Of a DNA stretch of 64,000 nucleotides, positions 21,503 to 34,737 are shown piece by piece (the stretch's first letter is position 1; the number at the start of each line of letters is the position of its first letter). The notes beneath the pieces are model-generated. The model saw only the letters and a list, made by a program, of their open reading frames with translations, was not told the origin of the DNA and did not search any database. This DNA comes from Dolomedes plantarius. Lineage: Eukaryota; Arthropoda; Arachnida; Araneae; Dolomedidae. Position numbers and translations under genes: made by a program. Location: NCBI GenBank assembly GCA_907164885.2, contig OU015495.1:279501-343500 (forward strand), read 5' to 3'.

Positions 21503-21506
21503 ATGT

Positions 21507-24480
21507 TCCACGTGATTGTAATATTACGAAGAATTCCAGAGTAAGTATATTATTTTATTAGTAATAAACTTTTATTTAGTAAACAATATGATGTACTTGG
21601 CTAATTAGTAGCATCAAATAGTTTTCTAAAATGCATATCAAAATGAAGCGTAACTTGGTAAATTTAAGTAAAATACTTTGTTAAACTTCTATAAAAACAG
21701 CCAAAGCTTTCCTCAAATAATAAATTTAACTACTGTAATTGTATTTGCTGCTTCTCTATTTTTAGAACACAATAAATAATCTGTATATTTAGAATCCTTT
21801 ATAGAATGGTTGTATTTAAATTTTTTGAAATCATGGATGTGTTTATGTTATTTATTTTAAATGGTTGAGTTACTTTAGTTAATCGGATCGTTCAGAAAGT
21901 TTAAATTGAATAGTTGATCAAATTTGGTGTTTACTGATGATTCTTACCTTGTACTTTCAGTAAGATTATTTCTAACTAGAGTATTTATAATAAAAACATT
22001 ATGGTAAACTTTTATTTATGCTCAAATATCTGTTATTAAAGTTTACTGAACATTTTATATAAGAAGTTGAACCTTTTATTCTGAGTGTATTTAAGTTGTT
22101 TATAAGTTTATATCTCACAGTTTACTTCATAAATTTAGAAAACCTACTCTATTAAATCGTCAAATTTATAAAGAAGCGTCAGTTAATCACTAGCTTATGA
22201 ATACAAGGATAAAATACAATTAGCTGTCTGCTTTGGTGAAATTTCAGTAATTTTTCTCTCCTTACTATCAACTTAGCAATTGTATTTTATTTCAGTTTAA
22301 AATAATTGTCTGTCTCAGACTCGAACAGGTATTTGATGTTAAATATTTTGTTTGAAAGTAAAATATCAATACAAAGTATTTATGAAGTATGCAGATCACT
22401 CATTAAAATAATTCATTTGTCTTTAACATCTGATTATTTGCTAGTTATTGTAATATTTACATTTTAAGCAATTTTTGACAATATACTTAATAAAGTTTGT
22501 ACATAATATTAAAGACTATTTATGAAGAAAGCTGATCACTCATTAAAATAATTCACTTGTCTTTAACATTTGATTAGCTGCTACTTATTATAATATTTAA
22601 ATTTTTAGCAATATTTTTAACAATATATTTTATAAAGTTTGTACATAATATTAAAGACTGTATTTTGACAATCCCATGGTATATGACTTATTTTTCTATT
22701 TTTAGCTGTCTATAAGATCATGTATTCAAGGAACTGGTATGCAGAATTGGAAATTCTGGAAATTTTTATTTGACTGCCAGTCCTGATCTCATTAGTACCA
22801 TAGATGAAAGAACTGGAAGTGTGATTATCATCTTATGAATGATTGAATCTAGGTAAAAACTTGCTTTGAATTCTTGGCCTATTTGTATAAACTGAAGTCT
22901 TGTTCCTCACTCTTTTTTATTTTCCCTTGTTTCCTACTAGTATTATTTGATTCACTTTATTAAATATGTATTTTTAAATCATTATGTTAATGTGTTTTAA
23001 ATTTTCAGTTATATCTAATTAGTACAGTATTTTATGCAGTAGTTTATGCAGCCTCGTGCTTAGTGAGTATCTAAAGCCAGATTTAAACATGTCGCTGAGC
23101 ATGTACAGAAAGCAATTTTATATTATAAATTATCGCTAATTAATAGAGATTATGGTTACAAAAACCATATTTGACACATCTGTAGATTAAAATCTTTTTT
23201 TTAAGACCAAAATGAAATAAATTGATGCAGTAGTTTTCTTTCCCAGACAGCCCAAAGAATCGGTCTGGCTTAGCAACTTAAATATATAGATACTGTGATG
23301 TTCAGTAGATAGAAAGGCATTAGTAGGGTTGATATTTTGTACAAACATTTGTAATTTTTTTTATATTCGTGGAGTTATAAATATTGTCTTAAATTATTAA
23401 AGTGTTGGGTTTTTTTTTGAAAGATATTGTGCTAATAAAAAACTTTGTGTTGACAAACATATATTTACAAACTGTTGGGCTTTTGATGCTACAGAATTAA
23501 TTTGACTTTTACTGAGAAAATATTGTTTACTGTGTGGTTAAGAGAAGGAAAATTTCACCTTAATTTTTTCAATGTTGTATTTGTAAAATGTATGTGGAAA
23601 ATAATCTTATCTATCATATACTACAAAGTCTTATTTTTCTAATTTTAATTTGGTTCAAATATTTCAAATTATTCTTTAATTTTCTGCTCTGTTAATTTAT
23701 GAAAATAAACTTTGCTAAATACATGCAAGCAGTTTAAGATGATTAGTTCCTATAATGTAAAGAAATTTCTGCCAATAGCTCTTAATATTTTAATTTTTCA
23801 TGTCTAAATTTTAAGTAAGTTCTCAGAGAGTTGATTTATTCATGTAAATAAATATGTACTAAAATTATTAAAGATCTGTGCAGTGTCTAATTTGTCTCTG
23901 ATGTTAATTTAGTTTGCATATTTGAAATTGTTTTATTTTGTGCTTAGATAATTTAGCAAATAAATAAACCTTTACTGATACATACCTGAAGTAATAGTTA
24001 AGACAAGTTCATGCAACATGAAGAAATTTTTGATTATGAAGTAAATGCTAGAGTTAGATTTCATAATAAGTTAACTTGTTTCTAAAAAATTAAAAAAACT
24101 AACTTAATCAGGCTTTTTTGTTTGACTGTTTGGTGCATATATAGCAATTTTTCTTTTGACTCATTTACTGTACTAATTTATTTTTCTATTGACAGCTTCT
24201 GTCGGACTGGCTCACCAGGGAGAAGTCATAACGGAAAAATTTGTTGAAGACTTAATAAAGGGATTTTTCCTTTTTTCGAAAGACAGAGAAGGAGGGAGAG
24301 ATAAAAGAACTGTATTTTTGACAATGTAAAATTAAATTTTATTAAATTTTTTGTTAAAATAAAAAAAAAATTGATGAAAAGTTGTGTTTTATTAATATTA
24401 CTATAAAATGCCTTATTAAGATGCTGTTTTAAAATATTAAACAAGGTAAGTCCAAAAATTGATATAACAGTTTTATGGAA
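21507..24480 (+). other. Possible spliced, mostly non-coding transcript
   Basis: Splice-like signals occur in order: a strong donor CCAGA/GTAAGT at 21541; an acceptor ATTTTTAG at about 22705 and a donor CTAG/GTAAAA at about 22852 bounding a 147-bp candidate exon; and an acceptor TATTGACAG at about 24196. After the last acceptor a 43-codon frame is open to a TAA near 24328, with no known motif. No long conserved frame exists. The LTR element would lie in the exon upstream of 21541. Speculative without transcript data. Confidence 0.25.
22376..22656. repeat. Tandem duplication, two 140-bp units
   Basis: TATGAAG...GATCACTCATTAAAATAATTCA at 22381 recurs at 22521, and both units end in TTTGTACATAATATTAAAGACT. 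The period is 140 bp with moderate divergence. Confidence 0.8.
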
Positions 24481-24552
24481 AGTTTTTAAAAAAATCAGAC
24501 CTCAGTTGTATATATTGTATCAGACCTGAAGACAAATTGGAAGATGAAGTGT

Positions 24553-24554
<2 letters not shown>

Positions 24555-24616
<62 letters not shown>
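24555..24616. repeat. (TA)n microsatellite, interrupted once
   Basis: TA units with one TG near 24587. Confidence 0.9.
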
Positions 24617-24789
24617 ATGAAAAAAATATTTATATAAAGGTAATCTTACAAAAAGTATTTGTCATATTAACTCAGCATGAATGTGCAATTTGACACCAGT
24701 TGATTATAATGGAAAGGTGTTTATTTAAAAAAATCTAAATATGTAGTAAAGTTTTTATTTAAAAACAACAGGTAGCATTGATATTATAA

Positions 24790-24793
<4 letters not shown>

Positions 24794-24844
<51 letters not shown>
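24794..24844. repeat. (TA)n microsatellite
   Basis: About 25 TA units, ending at ATAGTGACATG. Confidence 0.9.
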
Positions 24845-24849
<5 letters not shown>

Positions 24850-25082
24850 CATGAGATTTATAATATCACTAAGGATATAATCTATAAGATTTATTGTCTT
24901 TAAAAAGATATAAAGTGTTTAAAACAAAACACTTTATATAAACAATGTCAAGCAAAATGTAAACTGTTAAAAATAACATTAAAATTAAAATGTATTGTTG
25001 CTTTTTGTACATTTTAATATTTAACTATGGAAACTTTTTGATTTCACAAAAGAGTGAATTTTGTAGTTTTCAAACTACTTTT

Positions 25083-25526
25083 AGGGGAAAAGAGTTATGC
25101 ATTTTTCAACCCAGCCAACAACTCTTTGTTCATTGGGCCAATTGTCAAACTATCCTAGGGTCAATAGTTTAACATTTGGCTAATTTTCAGCAGACCGTTT
25201 ACAAAGAGAATTTTCCTTTTTTAAACAGTATTAAGTTCTAGTATTTAGCCACAAATAATTTATATAAAAATAGTATATCCGAAATTCTTTTTTGAATATA
25301 TAAAATAGGATATTCAAAAATGCTTTTTTGAATATACTATTTTTATATAAATTATTGGTGGCTAAATACTAGAACTTAATAAACTGTTTAAAAAGGGGAA
25401 ATCCTCTTTGTAAACGATCTGCTAAAAAATACCAAAATGTCAAAACTATTGACTCTTGGATAGTTTGACCATTGACCTGATGAACAAAGAGCTGCTGGCT
25501 GGGTTGAAAAATGCATAATAGCCCCA
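25083..25526. repeat. Large foldback (inverted repeat about 200 bp per arm)
   Basis: The left arm from about 25083 (GGGGAAAAGAGTTATGCATT) is mirrored by the right arm ending near 25526 (AATGCATAATAGCCCC). Shared inverted blocks include CATTTTTCAACCCAGCCA, TTTACAAAGAG, TTAAGTTCTAGTATTTAGCCAC and AATTTATATAAAAATAGTATAT. The turn lies around 25290-25320. Arms differ at perhaps 10 to 15 percent of positions. No coding sequence. Confidence 0.8.
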
Positions 25527-25559
25527 AATAAATTTAATGTAGGCTTACCTACAAAGTTG

Positions 25560-25862
25560 ACTGTTGAGCCAACTGAATGCCTACTGTTGACCAACCTCGT
25601 GCCAACGGCCAAATCATTTAAATCCAACCATTGGGCCAACAGAACGCCAACCGTTTCCCTACAAATCCAATCGTTGGGCTAACAGAACGCCAACGGCCAA
25701 ATCCTGTAAATCCAACCGTTCGGCCAACTGAACGCCAACCGTTGGGCCAACTGAACGCCAACCGTTGGGCCAACCTCGCGCCAACGGCCAAAAACCACCG
25801 TTGGCCAACCATGCCCGAAAGTGGTTGGCCAACGACTTGCCAACGGTTTTGTGTTACTTGGG
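25560..25862. repeat. GTTGGCC repeat block ending in GTGTTACTTGGG
   Basis: Multiple CCAACCGTTGGGCCAAC-type units. Between about 25718 and 25775 three units repeat with a 23-bp period. The block ends GTGTTACTTGGG at 25851-25862, the exact reverse complement of the start of the block at 17592. It directly follows the foldback 25083-25526 and may form one element with it. Reading frames here are repeat artefacts. Confidence 0.75.
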
Positions 25863-27150
25863 AAAATACTCCTAATACTAATAATAATAATAATAATACC
25901 GTAATATTCTCTATCAATTGCCATAATTTAATGTTAATGTTCAAATTTTAATCTCGAAACTATTATTCTATCAATTGACACAAATAATCAAAATTCTTTT
26001 ACCAATAGACATCTCAGTTTTATTAAGTTAATCATGAAATCGATAAACCAAAATTAATTTTTCTTTTCTTATATCACATTTTGGTATGAATCCTCGCTGT
26101 AAAGTTCCCAAATATTCATCATTTGTATTCAATATCTCAAAACATATCTCTCATTATAATATTCTCTTTTCTATTTATTTATTATTCTTCATTATTTCTA
26201 TTTCGAGAATTTTCTGGGGCGGATGAACCAAATATAACATACAATGGTTTTTTAATTCTCCAATTGTGGTTTTTTGGCACCCTAAGTCATGTTATAAAGA
26301 CGTTCCGTTTATATGAGAACCGTAAAACGCCTTTTAACTGTCGACTGAACCTCCGGAAATCTCCTTTACTTAAATTCGTAGAACTATTCACGAGGTCTCA
26401 ACATCAAATGTAATATGTCAAACAATGTACCTAAATTATAAAATTTTCTTGATTTCTGAAATAATTACTAAGTCATCCATGCAGATATTTTCCAAAATCA
26501 AAACCACAAGAATCAAATGTTTAGATTTAGAACCGCAAAAATTCTAGGTTAAATGAATAGGAATAAGTTAGGTTCTTTTTGTGACTGTTTATCAGATTAC
26601 CGCTGACAAATCAAATTTATAGACGAAATGGCGTCCAAACGCTCCTCTGTTTACACAAAATGCGCGCCGGAACACGGAAGTGAGTTAATTTTAATGTATT
26701 TTTTTTCTATTTTCTCTCAGCGACGATTTTGAACTGGGTGCGAAAACAAGTACCTATAGAGTTACTACACTCGTTTAACATTTCAATTTAACGTAACCAA
26801 GATTATTAATTTTCTTAAAACACTAAAATATTCATTACGAGAAAAAGAACACAGAAATATAATAAAAATTACACAGAAAATACACACTTTTAATAAATTT
26901 ATCAAATATGTCTCGAAAATTTCTTTTAAATTCAAATCTCTTATAATATGAAGGAATATACACGTGAAATTCTATTAAAATGCAAATCAAATGAAATACT
27001 TTTAAAATCAAAACCATAATACATGTTTTAAACCATTGATTTTTACTTTCGTTTTACTTTTTATCGATTTATTTTTTATCATAGTTAACTAAATCAATAA
27101 CTTGAAAATATTTCACTGAAAAACACATTTATAATAATTTTTTATTAATA
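25863..27150. other. AT-rich, no gene recognised
   Basis: A 96-codon open frame at 26123-26413 has no recognisable motif. No RNA gene or repeat end seen. Confidence 0.55.
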
Positions 27151-27152
27151 TA

Positions 27153-28613
27153 CAGGGTGTCCCAAAAGGTCGTTTACAAACTTAACATGCTGGTCTGTCA
27201 TATCATGATGGACAAGATTTACATAGGAACTTGTGTCCGAAAATTCAAACTGCGACCGCTAGAGGGCGATAATTGCACGAAAACGGGAGAGTGGGGAAAA
27301 ACAATCATTTCAGGAGTGGACGTTGAAGGAGAAGGATGAATGAGTTTAGTAACGCAAAATTGGCCGACATGCATTACGTATACGGCGCCGCTGATGGAAA
27401 TGGACGAGCCGCGGCACGGACGTACCTTGAGCGCTTCCCAAACAGACGTCAGCCAAGTCATGTTTTGTTTGGACGATTGCACCGCAGATTACGTGAATCA
27501 GGTGCTTTCGTAGTACGTAGCCACATCGGTCGAGAACGTGCTACAGGAGTTTGCCATCAACTCGCAAACAAGTCTCCGAGAAGGCGAACGTGTCTTGGGT
27601 GTAGGTCGTTCCATCATAATGCGCATACTGCACGATGACATGCAACACCCTTACCACTTCCAAAAAGTACAGGCATTGTGCGCTGACAATTATTGCGCTG
27701 ACGATTATTGAGATTATTGCGCTGACGATTGCGCAAACGCATTGCATTCTCACGCTGGTATTTGCAACAGCGGGTCGCACAGCCAGATTTTCCATCGTGG
27801 ATTTTGTTTTCTGATGAATCCTGCTTTACACAGGATGGTGTCGTGAACCTGCACAACATGCACGTATGGGTGCATGAAAACCCAAGATGTACACGTGCCC
27901 ATGCACATCAACAACGTTTCACCGTAAACGTTTGGGCTGGTATTATCTGTGACATGTTGATTGGCCCTTACCTTCTACCAGAACGCCTCGACGGAAATAC
28001 CTATCACATTTTTTTAGAAAGAGTTTTGCGGGATCTGATGGGTGACGTTCCAGCCGCTACACGCCGAAACATCTGGTTTCAGCATGATGGAGCGCCTGCC
28101 CACTTTAGCTACGCTGTTCGAGAATACCTCGATAGGACTTATCCTAATCGCTGGATCGGTAGAGGCGGACCAGTCCAATGGCCGCCGCGATCCCCCGACC
28201 TGACTCCCCTGGATTTCTACCTGTGTGGACACATGAAGTCCATAGTGTACGAGACACCCGTAACATCGGACATGGATCTTATCCCCAGGATCGCTGAAGC
28301 GGCAGCACGTGTCCGTGACACTCCTGGCCAATTTGAACGAGTTCGTGAATCCATGCGCCGACGCTGTGAAACGTGCATTGTGGCGAATGGAAGGAATTTT
28401 GAACATTTGCTGTGATGTAATGATGTTTTGTAATAAAAATCATAATAACACCGCTGTCGATATCATTTTTTTTCTCCTCATCCAAACCTGCACTTATCGC
28501 CCTCTAGCGGTCTCAGTTTGAATTTTCGGACACAAGTTCCTATGTAAATCTTGTTCATCATGATATGACAGACCAGCATGTTAAGTTTGTAAACGATCTT
28601 TTGGGACACCCTG
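27153..28613 (+). mobile_element. Mariner-superfamily element with 120-bp TIRs
   Basis: The 1461-bp element starts CAGGGTGTCCCAAAAG, ends with its reverse complement, and is flanked by TA on both sides (27151-27152, 28614-28615). The terminal inverted repeats (27153-27272 and 28494-28613) are almost perfect over 120 bp, ending at the shared GACCGCTAGAGGGCGATAA. A transposase gene fills the interior. Good TIR agreement suggests fairly recent insertion although the gene is damaged. Confidence 0.92.
27336..28415 (+). pseudogene. Mariner-type transposase (HTH N-terminus plus DDD domain), frame-disrupted
   Basis: The N-terminal part from ATG 27336 reads ADMHYVYGAADGNGRAA, then FPNRRQPSHVLFGRLHRRL, typical of the DUF4817-like HTH. 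Near 27536 the frame shifts; the shifted part reads REGERVLGVGRSIIMRILHDD and HPYHFQKVQAL. About 27680-27725 holds duplicated GCGCTGACGATTATTG copies and a stop. From 27729 the original frame is open to TGA: WILFSDESCF (first Asp), RFTVNVWAGI, WFQHDGAPAHFS (second Asp) and RSPDLTPLDFYLCGH (third Asp). I count 41 residues between second and third Asp. Confidence 0.9.
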
Positions 28614-28615
28614 TA

Positions 28616-29481
28616 TAGTAAAATTAAGAAACACTGCACTTTTAAAAAAAATAATTCGCGAATATTAACTTACCCTTTTGTGACTAACTCACATTTTAAT
28701 TTGTTAGTATTATTTATCTAATTTCAAACTAATTACAAACCAAAATCCTCAGTGTTTTCATATTATCAAATTCTGCTGTTTTGTTTCGAAGTTTTTTCGG
28801 TCCCTGGGTAATCCTCTACAAAAACCTAAGTGGATAAGGGATGTTTGTATCCTTTGCACTATTGTTTGGTGTCTTAACACTGTTAAATTGACTACTCCGG
28901 TAGCGTATGGGAGATATTGAATTAATAATAGTTCCTCTACTGCACTCAGCAACACATATGTCGAAAACACATTTCAACAATTTCTCTGAATATCAAAAAT
29001 ATCACAGCGTCGGCAAAAAGGAAATCACTTCGAAGATTCACACGATGATTCGATGACTGAAAAAAAATCACTCTGCAAACACAATTTGGATGCTCTGAAG
29101 ACACATTGCAGTAAACAAAAAGAATCACAACACTGGTGGTTGACAACTCGTCGTTGAAAATCGTAAACAGCAGGTAATACACACTCCGAAGTCAGCGACA
29201 TCATCTTGGCTTAATGTAATCCAGAACTGAAACTCCTCTTTGACACAAAAGTTTTTCTGGTTCAATCAAAGTTCACCGGAGCTCACTTCGTGGGAATCCA
29301 CGGGATTTGTACGCGACACACTCAGCACAATATTGTTTTCGAGTAATCTATTCAAGTTGAAGGTTAGTCATATATCTCACATTTGAAAGTCTAGGGATTT
29401 TGGTTTCTGTCGGAATCGACTAACGGCAGCTTATAAATTACTGCCTGTATCCGAGGGGAGGTCAACACTGCCGACTTTTTG
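28616..29481. other. No gene recognised
   Basis: Short open frames only; none resembles a known family. Confidence 0.55.
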
Positions 29482-29483
29482 TA

Positions 29484-29845
29484 ACGACACGGGTGCGGGC
29501 CGACGAATGAAGGGCTGAGTGGCATAGTTTTGATTATGATTTATTTTTGCTTCATCTGATTGATGGTAAAATGGATGACTTGTCGCCCGGCCGTGCATCA
29601 CAAATGTTTAAATCCATTCCCGCATTTCATCTCAACCCTCGGACACACAAATCAAAACACAACTTTTTCGAACTACATTTTTATTGAGATCACCGACCGC
29701 TCCGTCGGTATGAATGCAGCAAGAGAAAGTACAGGAATCCGTCCTACTTCCGGATGTCAAGTCTTATATAAACTTCAGTCCATCACGTGATTAAAGGGTG
29801 TGTCTTAATAGTTGATTGGTTTAAAGTTGTTGTTGATGTGCAGAA
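29484..29845 (-). repeat. Candidate solo LTR
   Basis: On the minus strand a TATA-like TTTATATAAGAC (about 29765-29776) is followed about 80 bp later by AATAAAAATG (about 29678), and the segment ends CCCGTGTCGTTACA at 29484. Promoter, polyadenylation signal and CA end fit an LTR. The start is uncertain (a TG near 29845 is my best guess), and I find no target duplication or primer-binding site. Confidence 0.35.
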
Positions 29846-31739
29846 CTAATTTAAACTTGTACTGACGCCGCGCAACGTCCCTTTACTTAAAAATGATAGC
29901 CATCTTTAATGATATTGCCTAAGGCTGTAATAATGGAATTTAACGCGAATGCCCAAAGGGAATTAAATAACTTAAGGGATTAAAAAAGGGGTACGTAATT
30001 TTGAATAGTAAAGTGAGGAATTAATAGATTTTAAATGTTAAGAGTGTTGAATTAAGAAATTACTAGTTTTTTAATATTATATATATATATATAGTATATA
30101 TATATATACCTTGATCATGCCGTAGCTTGGCACAAATTATGTCCACCATTATGATGCCCCATGCCGTTATTTTATCATAACATAATTTTCAAGTATGAAT
30201 CCATTCTACGGTGTCGTATCTACGAGACATTCTTCCTTATCCTCTCTTGCCTTGTTGTCGACTAATTCCGCTTCTTATTCCTTCATAAGGTCTTAAGAGA
30301 TTAAGTAGTTTCTACAACCTTTAACCGACATTATTATAGCTTTGCCTCTTCAGATGATGCTGAGTATTCTTCATTTAGGTATAGATGATGCAACCCCTTA
30401 GGGTTTTGGGATTCTTGAGATCAGCTACGGTAATGATTTCACAATAAAAACTGTAATGATTTCACTATTTAAGCACAGACAGATAGTTTACTTTTGAAGT
30501 CAAAATGTATAAGAGGTAGGCTATTTTTAAAGGAGAGTTCGAGATTCATTTTCATCCGGTGAACTCAAGTAAAATATTGAGATATATCTGACTAATAAAA
30601 ATTTTTGGTACAAAAATATAGCGTAGAAGTATGAGAAAAGAAACATCGTGAGCATGTGTATAACTTCGACCAAAATGCAATAGGGGTTGTAGACTTACAA
30701 CTGACTTTCCTAAAAGAGACGGATAAAGGAATGTTTCAAAATATTTTGATTCAAATTTCAGTTTTAAGGCTTTTCCTATCAGAAATTCAGTTTTTCGCAA
30801 TTAAAAAAAATAATCACACAGAAGTTGCTCATCGAAATTTTTCCACCTAATATTTTTTCCAGGATATATATAGAGAGTAGAGTTTAAAATATTTTCAGAA
30901 TTTATTTCTTGAAGTCTCATGTGCGTGTGCTTGTGGAAAGTGTGGTGATTATAAAAAAATTATGGGTTCTGTCCGATTGTATCTATATCATCATTCTTTT
31001 GCTATTAGAGTGTATTTCTTACTCTCTGCTATGCATATATATAAACTTCGAATTTATTTACAGTGAAAATTAATCCAAACATCAGTTTTTTCAATAAATT
31101 TTTCATTCCCCTTTAGGCCGTAGCTGCAGGCTATTAAACGTGAAATTCCGGCCGACTACGCCTTGCCTGTAGCAATTATCTCGATGGATTACTAGGATCA
31201 ATCTTTTTCATGGATGTTGTAAGTAAGTATACTGATTTAACAGCAAAAGTAAATATATGTAAAGATATTTATCCTCTTTCCGATACTTATATGCAACAAG
31301 AACGATGTGTGTGAATTTTACTGTTTGTTTTCACACAAAGACGGAGTCAGGTGAGAAGTTTTCAAAAATTTCAAGACATACGTGCATGCATAAAACTTAT
31401 TCAAAATGGCTCAATTGGATCTAGGGAGTTGAAAAAGGATTTCCAATATTGAAATTATTATGAATATACCCTTGTTCTGAAGGACAAGACTACCAATCCA
31501 TCAGCGTTGCCCTCATTTTATCAGCAGCTTCTGGAGTTATTTTCGGAGTAAAAGCCGATCGTTGGTTCCATCATACTCCTTAATTAGTTAACATATCCTG
31601 ACAGCTCATTTGAGCTGCATACCCAGAGGAGGATTGGACAAGATTTTATAAAGAAATTTTGCCAGAAATGGTAATGGCAAAATGGACTTCAAACTCGTTG
31701 AGAACAAATACCTCACAACTGTTTATTTTAATTGAGACC
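29846..31739. other. No gene recognised; contains broken (TA)n
   Basis: (TA)n at 30077-30107 is interrupted by one G and is self-complementary. Around 31110-31210 an open stretch reads AIKREIPADYALPVAIISMDY, which may be a retroelement remnant, but I could not assign it. Confidence 0.45.
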
Positions 31740-32068
31740 ATTAATACACACACACACGTACATAGTGTGAAGAATCCACTGATCCTCACAATCTAGTAAA
31801 ACCCTCTCAATCAATTCACGTCTAAACTGGGGACAACCGTAGAATCCAGAGGAAATACAGCGGACCCGAACGCCAGAAGCAATCGTCCCAGACAATACGC
31901 TTGGAAGCGAGGCGACAGTAGGTCTGAGATTTTGGATATAAAGTTCAAAAGACTTTAGTTTCGGTAGACCCCTTGATCGATGATGATCGGGGAGGATTAA
32001 GTGACCTAAAGCAACCAGCTGATGTGCTGACGAAGGACTCTTAAGCACCAATCGAACTTCTGAAAAGT
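31740..32068 (+). pseudogene. Possible 3' internal remnant of an LTR retroelement
   Basis: Sequence just upstream of the LTR at 32069. The plus frame near 31975-32040 reads DDDRGGLSDLKQPADVLT and then stops, as expected near the end of an internal region. No catalytic motif is present. The minus strand has a 107-codon open frame here without recognised similarity. Family cannot be decided. Confidence 0.25.
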
Positions 32069-32634
32069 GATGTCACTTAAAAGACGCCAATAAAAACGCT
32101 TTTAAATATCGAGCGATCGCAGTGCTAGAGCTACGAGTTGTGTCGTTACGAACTAAAAAAGATCAGTTAGCGTCTAGACCTGCATCTAGAGGTCGCTACC
32201 CCAGCTTTAAAGCCGTAGCTTATGATTCTTTATAAGTCCTCGTGCGAGACAAGGTTCTTTCCGACGTTCTGTCGATTGTTTCGAGGAGAAGCAGTTCTAG
32301 CTATTAGAGTCAGCATCCAGACCTGCGTCTAGAGGTCGCTACTCCGACATTGAAATCGTAGCTTACGATTCTTTTTAAGTCCTCCCGGCGAGGCGAAGTT
32401 TTTCGACACCTTTTCGACCACATTAAAGTCCTTGTAAGAGGCAAAGTTTTTCTCGACTCCCTGTCGACTCGTTCCTGTCCTCGAACTTGTTTCCTGCACG
32501 TTATTTAGAGTGTGTACTCAAAAATGTAAATAATATTTCATCGAATTCATCGCAATGTAAATAAATCATTTCATTTAATATTACTGGATTGTATCGTCAT
32601 TTCCTATACGCTACCATTCGGCGAATGCCTTACA
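32069..32634 (+). repeat. Probable LTR with internal duplication
   Basis: Begins TGTCACTTAAAAG (near 32069) and ends GAATGCCTTACA (32634), giving a TG...CA unit of about 566 bp. It contains AATAAAAACGC near 32089, a TTTAAATATCG segment, and GC-richer R/U5-like sequence. A 143-bp offset direct duplication (about 32166-32253 and 32309-32396) shares CTAGACCTGC, TCTAGAGGTCGCTA and TTAAGTCCTC blocks. No second LTR found in the window. Confidence 0.45.
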
Positions 32635-32636
32635 AT

Positions 32637-34672
<2,036 letters not shown>

Positions 34673-34675
34673 TAT

Positions 34676-34679
34676 ATCT

Positions 34680-34728
<49 letters not shown>
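34676..34728. repeat. (TATC)n-(TA)n microsatellite
   Basis: TATCTA units then TA units directly after the mariner right end. Together with 32637-32859 this shows the element inserted into a TA array. Confidence 0.9.

Positions 34729-34737
<9 letters not shown>

Larger units (their letters stand above)
18020..21506 (-). mobile_element. LTR element with almost no internal region (LTR-PBS-LTR)
   Basis: Two direct repeats, 18024-19750 and 19777-21502 (1727 and 1726 bp), differ at only about one percent of positions by eye. On the minus strand each starts TGTGATGTAGG and ends GTAACA, the TG...CA form of LTRs. The 26 bp between them hold a primer-binding-site-like TGGTGCCGTGACC one base after the LTR end. 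ATGT flanks the whole structure (18020-18023 and 21503-21506). No gag or pol is present. Low LTR divergence suggests recent insertion. Confidence 0.8.

Noticed and set aside
21507..24480. Protein-coding host gene
   Set aside because: Only a 43-codon terminal frame follows the last acceptor; no domain or longer conserved frame.
25618..25951. Open frames on both strands of the GTTGGCC block
   Set aside because: Same reason: short tandem repeat without stops.
31728..32051. 107-codon minus frame with gene-like composition
   Set aside because: No family recognised, and the plus strand reads as the end of a retroelement followed by an LTR.
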